A stretch of DNA of 64,000 bases from CAZAMB01 sp964486335 (GTDB taxonomy: Bacteria > Planctomycetota > Phycisphaerae > UBA1845): assembly GCA_964486335.1 (NCBI GenBank), contig CAZAMB010000003.1, forward strand, positions 186,001 to 250,000, given 5' to 3'. Of this stretch, positions 62,786 to 64,000 are shown in pieces. The notes under the pieces are model-generated. The model did no database searches. It had not been told where the DNA came from and saw nothing but the letters and a program-made list of their open reading frames with translations. The number at the start of each line of letters is the position of its first letter. Position 1 is the first letter of the stretch. The position numbers and the translations under genes were made by a program.

Positions 62786-63115
62786 TCAATCTACATTGAT
62801 GGCGTGCGCCCATTCGCAAGAAACAGTTCCTGGAGAAAAATAGAACTTGCGTGGACTCCCTTTGATAAGTCTGGAAAATGTTCCCTCTACTTGATCGACC
62901 CACACTTTCGCTTCGAAACCGCGTCCCTCCAATACAAGGCAGACTCCGTTATATACCTTACCAGGAATACTCAGCGCGATCCGGAACCCTGTTCGTCGTT
63001 CGACCAAGTCGCCATCGACGATGAGCGTCACAGAAAAACTGAACGTCTTCATTTCGACCGTTACTTGGGCCGATGATCCGTTTAGCTCTTGTTCGAACAC
63101 CTTGATGGCTGACAT
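62786..63115 (-). CDS. small unknown protein in the AT-rich segment beside glyS
   Basis: A 109-residue frame starting at ATG 63115 with MSAIKVFEQELNGSS. It has alternating hydrophobic/polar strands (QVTVEMKTFSFSVTLIVDG) and ends FSPGTVSCEWAHAINVD. I recognise no family. The DNA is AT-richer than the chromosome average, like the 5' half of glyS, and lies between the intact glyS and the glyS remnant, so it probably arrived in the same transfer. An open frame that runs further upstream through the remnant is not one protein. Confidence 0.55.
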   Translation of the reverse strand: MSAIKVFEQELNGSSAQVTVEMKTFSFSVTLIVDGDLVERRTGFRIALSIPGKVYNGVCLVLEGRGFEAKVWVDQVEGTFSRLIKGSPRKFYFSPGTVSCEWAHAINVD

Positions 63116-63126
63116 ATTGCAATCAA

Positions 63127-63384
63127 CTAGCCATGAATCAACCGATAGTATTGACCAATGTCCACGCCGACCATCTGATACTCGCGGCCGTCGGGACCGG
63201 GCGGCGGGTTGCGGACCATGTCCTCCCACCACACGTCCTTGATGTTCTTCTTGAGTTCGCAGCCCAGCGGCCCGTAGTCCCAAAAGCCCCCGATGCCGCC
63301 GTAAATCTCGCTGCTGCCGAAGATGAACCCCCGCCGGCGACACAAGGCCACGATCTTTTCCATTTTTTCCGTCGATGCCGACAT
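63127..63384 (-). pseudogene. truncated 5' end of a second glyS
   Basis: An 85-codon frame starting MSASTEKMEKIVALC that matches glyS codons 1 to about 75 of the intact gene (62725 downward), then ends in unrelated residues (IGQYYRLIHG) and a stop. The DNA is GC-rich like the host and differs from the intact copy at roughly one base in ten over 146 aligned bases. It breaks after YQMVGVD. It looks like the leftover start of the original glyS. Confidence 0.8.
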
Positions 63385-63789
63385 CCGCTAGCCGCCTTCC
63401 TCTTCGTGAATCCATAACCAGCGCGATTTCAATTCAGTCGCAGCGAGCCGCGGACTTGGGTCCGCGCGGCCCTCCGAATGGCTTGACCACCCAGCCGCTA
63501 CGTCTGCATTGGGAACGCGCTAACTCGCTACGATCTGCCAGCCGCACTCCCGCGCAAAGCCTATTCATAGCATGGAGAGCGCGCGACGAAAAGCGCGAGG
63601 AACCCCAAGCGACGACACCGACTTCCCGCATTCAAAGCAGCAAACGTGCGGTAGCGAGCATCTCCGGTTTTCCCCACAGGCATCATGCACAGGCCCCTTC
63701 GCACCGAGGCGGTGATGTAGGGTTGCGTTTCGCTGCCTATCGGCTTAAGACTGAACCACAAGGGTTCTGATGAATTGGGGGCTGCCAGG
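63385..63789. other. intergenic region before the last gene
   Basis: About 405 bases with the hairpin at 63450-63465 and no recognised gene. Promoters for the glyS remnant (minus) and the terminal lipoprotein gene (plus) may lie here, but none is clear. Confidence 0.4.
63450..63465. repeat. GCGGAC-N4-GTCCGC hairpin, copy 3
   Basis: GCGGAC TTGG GTCCGC, perfect 6-bp stem, flanked by CC and GCGG. Third copy of the dispersed hairpin, intergenic like the others. Confidence 0.5.
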
Positions 63790-64000
63790 ATGCGAATCAC
63801 AACGATGCGATCGACGAAAATGATGTTACATCTTTCCCTGTTGGCCATGGCGGCCCCCGGTTGCCTGCACGGGCCGACCGCCCTGCGCGCCAGTCGCGTG
63901 CGGTACAACGAAGTCATCCGCCTAACCACCGACGAGCAACTGCTGCTCAATCTGGTTCGATTACAGTACCGCGAGGCCCCCTATTTTCTCGAAGTCGGAA
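63790..64000 (+). CDS. lipoprotein, partial (runs off the window)
   Basis: The first 70 codons of a gene continuing beyond the window. ATG 63790 starts a signal peptide (MMLHLSLLAMAAPGC, lipobox APGC near residue 25; the mature protein begins CLHGPTALRAS). The next residues, YNEVIRLTTDEQLLLNLVRL then QYREAPYFLEVG, match a group of uncharacterised bacterial lipoproteins I recall with the same LLLNLVRLRYRDxPxFLEV stretch. An AGG lies close before the ATG. Function unknown. Confidence 0.7.
   Translation, partial: MRITTMRSTKMMLHLSLLAMAAPGCLHGPTALRASRVRYNEVIRLTTDEQLLLNLVRLQYREAPYFLEVG

Noticed and set aside
62786..63415. A single 209-residue protein on the minus strand
   Set aside because: Its first 100 residues are the glyS remnant read in the wrong frame; only the part from 63115 looks like a protein.
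1..64000. tRNA, rRNA, CRISPR, prophage or insertion sequence
   Set aside because: No GGTTCGA-type T-arms with matching acceptor stems, no regular repeat arrays, and no transposase, integrase or phage structural protein among the reading frames.

Overview
The window most likely comes from a member of the Planctomycetota, probably Phycisphaerae-like. This is inferred from several features together: a secreted protein ending in the planctomycete type of dockerin-like Asp repeat, PEP-CTERM and IPTL-CTERM sorting tails, strings of Cys/Asp 'DCNGNGIPDEC'-type repeats, an LpxC-FabZ fusion, a REP-like palindrome of the kind common in this phylum, many lipoproteins and a high GC content. No rRNA, tRNA, CRISPR array, phage or insertion sequence was recognised. 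Genes lie on both strands in short operons.

Region by region: 0.1-10.5 kb carries secreted and envelope proteins (Ig-like/dockerin protein, M14 carboxypeptidase, TolC-type lipoprotein, cyclophilin lipoprotein) and a stand-alone CoaB. 10.7-16.7 kb has purB, a probably frameshifted lipoprotein gene, pyrE followed by a REPIN-like palindrome, a TPR lipoprotein, an unknown lipoprotein and an isolated Hpt protein. 16.8-24.0 kb is a metal-efflux operon (czcC-czcB-czcA plus a lipoprotein) preceded by a His/Cys-rich secreted protein. 24.2-28.3 kb has coaD, pyrD, tatC and a secreted HEAT-like protein. 28.4-35.5 kb has a GT-C/TPR membrane protein, an ABC exporter whose permease is fused to a CPBP protease, and fumC. 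35.7-38.7 kb is an outer-membrane/lipid A operon: ompH(skp)-lpxD-lpxC/fabZ.

38.9-44.6 kb has a DUF1015 protein, an unusual RluA-like/RlmI-like fusion, a chromate transporter, a TM2 protein and an unknown gene. 44.7-50.0 kb is a polysaccharide operon on the minus strand (flippase, beta-helix protein, Wzy-like polymerase, glycosyltransferase). 50.2-53.6 kb is the Holliday-junction set ruvC-ruvA-(methyltransferase)-ruvB. 53.8-56.8 kb encodes a nonulosonic (sialic-like) acid pathway: a NeuA-NeuB fusion translationally coupled to NeuC. 57.1-60.9 kb holds a PEP-CTERM protein, a two-lobed aspartyl-protease-like protein, a double Kazal-like protein and a lipoprotein. 61.1-63.4 kb has glyS, which looks chimeric: its first half and a small upstream gene are AT-richer, and an 85-codon remnant of a second glyS 5' end sits just upstream. 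The window ends inside a lipoprotein gene.

The observations most worth following are the mosaic glyS with its remnant, the catalytically degenerate pseudouridine-synthase domain fused to an rRNA-methyltransferase domain, the NeuA-NeuB fusion, an aspartyl protease-like protein with one catalytic Asp lost, the REPIN-like palindrome, a dispersed GCGGAC-N4-GTCCGC hairpin (three copies), and genes whose predicted promoter places the start codon at or near +1 (leaderless mRNAs).
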